Of a DNA stretch of 64,000 nucleotides, positions 62,757 to 64,000 are shown in pieces. Numbering within the stretch: position 1 is the stretch's first letter; each line of letters starts with the position of its first letter. The notes beneath the pieces were generated by a model. It worked only from the letters and a program-made list of their open reading frames with translations. It searched no databases and was not told the origin of the DNA. This DNA comes from Dyadobacter sp. CY356 (GTDB taxonomy: Bacteria > Bacteroidota > Bacteroidia > Cytophagales > Spirosomataceae), in the NCBI RefSeq assembly GCF_021440195.1, contig NZ_JAJTSZ010000001.1:1054001-1118000 (forward strand), given 5' to 3'. A program made the translations under genes and the position numbers.

Positions 62757-62948
62757 ATGCAGGACCAAAGTCGTCTTATCAAAATGTATCGGGTTGCTTT
62801 CGGATTTTTGCCGGAACAGACTGAAATGAGATGGTTATGTGAAAACCACCTGGCCAGACTCAAAGACCTGAACAAAGCATTGGAACACGAGATTAATGTT
62901 AGGATAAAACAAAAGCCAAAACATTTTCGGTATGAATCTGTAGCATAA
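62757..62948 (+). CDS. Small hypothetical protein, about 63 aa
   Basis: A short frame with an ATG at 62757 (TTG at 62751 is also possible). It encodes a helical, basic protein with MQDQSRLIKMYRVAFGFLPEQTEM and RLKDLNKALEHEINVRIKQKP. The frame stays open for 30 codons upstream without an ATG, which may mean the true N-terminus is lost or that the gene is a fragment. No family recognised. Confidence 0.4.
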   Translation: MQDQSRLIKMYRVAFGFLPEQTEMRWLCENHLARLKDLNKALEHEINVRIKQKPKHFRYESVA

Positions 62949-62985
62949 ATCAAACACATTTTATTAATTAACTAAACTTGCAAAA

Positions 62986-63213
62986 ATGAAACGTATCCTG
63001 ATTTTAAGTATTTCAATTGCATTGCTAAGTAGTTGCGGTAGAAAGGACGATAACAAAGACAGCGAGCAAAATAAACCAATCATTGACTCTACGGTGATAG
63101 GAAAAGATACTTCACCCGTTGAAACGCGCAAAGACCTGCCCATGAGTGATGAAAAAAAGAAGTCAATTCCCGGAGAGGCTACCAAGCCTACAACATCGGA
63201 CGAGAAGCATTAA
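62986..63213 (+). CDS. Small lipoprotein, 75 aa
   Basis: A signal ending in LLSSCG (Cys17, lipobox) precedes a short, highly charged, probably disordered mature part of about 58 residues (KPIIDSTVIGKDTSPVETRKD, then many Lys, Glu, Asp and Thr residues). There is no domain. Small disordered lipoproteins of this kind are common in Bacteroidota and their functions are unknown. It lies 193 bp before the oxidase gene. Confidence 0.65.
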   Translation: MKRILILSISIALLSSCGRKDDNKDSEQNKPIIDSTVIGKDTSPVETRKDLPMSDEKKKSIPGEATKPTTSDEKH

Positions 63214-63406
63214 GCGTTTATAATTTTTTACCCGGCGGATTTGGCCTATGGCCAGCAGCAGTTCAATCAGCTTTGTCTGGATTGGAATTAATTGCTATGC
63301 GTATACTTATGTACGTTTTGATATTAACGATCTGGATTTTCGATCCGGGCAAGGTGTGCACCTTATTCCACTTAAGCTAAATAACTGAAACTAATCTACA
63401 TTCATC

Positions 63407-64000
63407 ATGTCAATTGCAACAGAACAATTAGTCATCGGACATAACGATGCGCATGATCATGCACAAAGTTTCTGGTCGAAATATATTTTTTCTCAGGACC
63501 ATAAAACGATCGCCAAACAGTATCTGATAACCGGGATATTCTGGGCAATTATCGGTCTTTTTATGTCGATCGTTTTCAGAATGCAGCTGGGAATGCAGGA
63601 CGCGAATTTTACCATGTTGAAACCAATATTAGGTAAATGGATTTCTGAAACAGGGAAACTTGATCCTAATTTTTATCTGGAACTGGTCACCATGCACGGT
63701 ACTATTATGGTGTTTTTCGTTCTTACTGCCGGATTGAGCGGAACGTTCAGTAATTTTTTAATTCCCTTACAAATTGGTGCGCGTGATATGGCCTCCGGAT
63801 TTATGAACATGCTTTCTTACTGGTTCTTTTTCATTTCCAGTTTGATCATGTTTTCTTCCCTTTTCATTTCAACAGGGCCAGCCGGTGGGGGCTGGGTAGT
63901 GTATCCACCGCTGAGCGCCTTGCCACAGGCGCACCCGGGATCGGGTTCAGGAATGACTTTATGGCTGGCCAGTATGGCATTTTTTATTATATCACAGCTT
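63407..64000 (+). CDS. Haem-copper cytochrome c oxidase subunit I (partial)
   Basis: The gene starts at 63407 and runs off the end of the window; about 198 residues are visible. SQDHKTIAKQYLITGIFWAI is the usual start of transmembrane helix I; the haem-ligand histidine is in TMHGTIMVFF (helix II); FLIPLQIGARDMA and AGGGWVVYPPLSA are characteristic of A-type (aa3-like) oxidase subunit I. This is the terminal oxidase of the aerobic respiratory chain. Subunits II and III would be expected nearby but are outside the window. Confidence 0.95.
   Translation, partial: MSIATEQLVIGHNDAHDHAQSFWSKYIFSQDHKTIAKQYLITGIFWAIIGLFMSIVFRMQLGMQDANFTMLKPILGKWISETGKLDPNFYLELVTMHGTIMVFFVLTAGLSGTFSNFLIPLQIGARDMASGFMNMLSYWFFFISSLIMFSSLFISTGPAGGGWVVYPPLSALPQAHPGSGSGMTLWLASMAFFIISQL

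Noticed and set aside
63297-63380. 27-residue hydrophobic frame before the oxidase gene
   Set aside because: Too short, no supporting terminator or start context; probably chance in an AT-rich leader.

Overview
The window looks like chromosomal DNA from a member of the Bacteroidota, most likely the Cytophagales (a Dyadobacter- or Spirosoma-like genus). The evidence is a SusC/SusD pair, LytTR two-component regulation, many Sec/lipoprotein signal peptides ending in AQ or a lipobox Cys, several families typical of this phylum (DUF6970, DUF6965, DUF6922, imelysin, OMP beta-barrel receptors), moderate GC, and start codons mostly without Shine-Dalgarno sequences. The genus is inference. I saw no rRNA, tRNA, CRISPR array, insertion sequence or prophage.

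Layout. 0-7 kb: a Tat-exported Gfo/Idh/MocA oxidoreductase and two secreted M1-family zinc metallopeptidase paralogues. 7-12 kb: a SusC/SusD nutrient-uptake pair without neighbouring glycoside hydrolases. 12-17 kb: a LytS/LytTR-type sensor kinase and regulator, divergent from a TonB-dependent receptor-like barrel. 17-21 kb: small genes (XRE-like/DUF6922 regulator, DoxX membrane protein, TPR protein, a four-repeat WD40-like lipoprotein, a DUF6970 lipoprotein). 21-25.3 kb: a CheB-CheR-PAS-histidine kinase hybrid followed by a stand-alone CheB, with no other chemotaxis genes. 25-32.5 kb: small genes, an outer-membrane barrel, a 1277-residue AsmA-like protein and an SGNH esterase with a SHOCT-like tail. 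32.5-44 kb: a carboxylesterase divergent from a Nudix-type regulator, a DEDDh exonuclease/GIY-YIG fusion, an imelysin, a VOC protein, an AraC regulator with an NAD(P)-binding reductase, RidA and a RibD/DHFR-like reductase.

44-62 kb is the most unusual part. It holds an FAD/Rieske oxidoreductase, GlgX debranching enzyme coupled to a SemiSWEET sugar transporter, a DUF1264 (oil-body-associated-like) lipoprotein, and three tightly overlapping operons for glycan work: (i) glycosyltransferase, GH1-like glycosidase and an 82-residue protein; (ii) carbamoyltransferase, GT2 and GT9 on the minus strand; (iii) two glycosyltransferases, a GmhB-like HAD phosphatase and GT9 on the plus strand. Operons ii and iii diverge from a shared 366-bp region. 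An SPW-type membrane protein and an LLM flavin oxidoreductase follow. I read this as a candidate carbamoylated, possibly heptose-containing glycan system placed among stress/carbon-storage genes. The grouping is visible in the sequence; the product is inference.

The window ends inside a haem-copper oxidase subunit I gene. Hairpins between converging genes supply most of the recognisable terminators; promoters are hard to call and only two weak candidates are listed.
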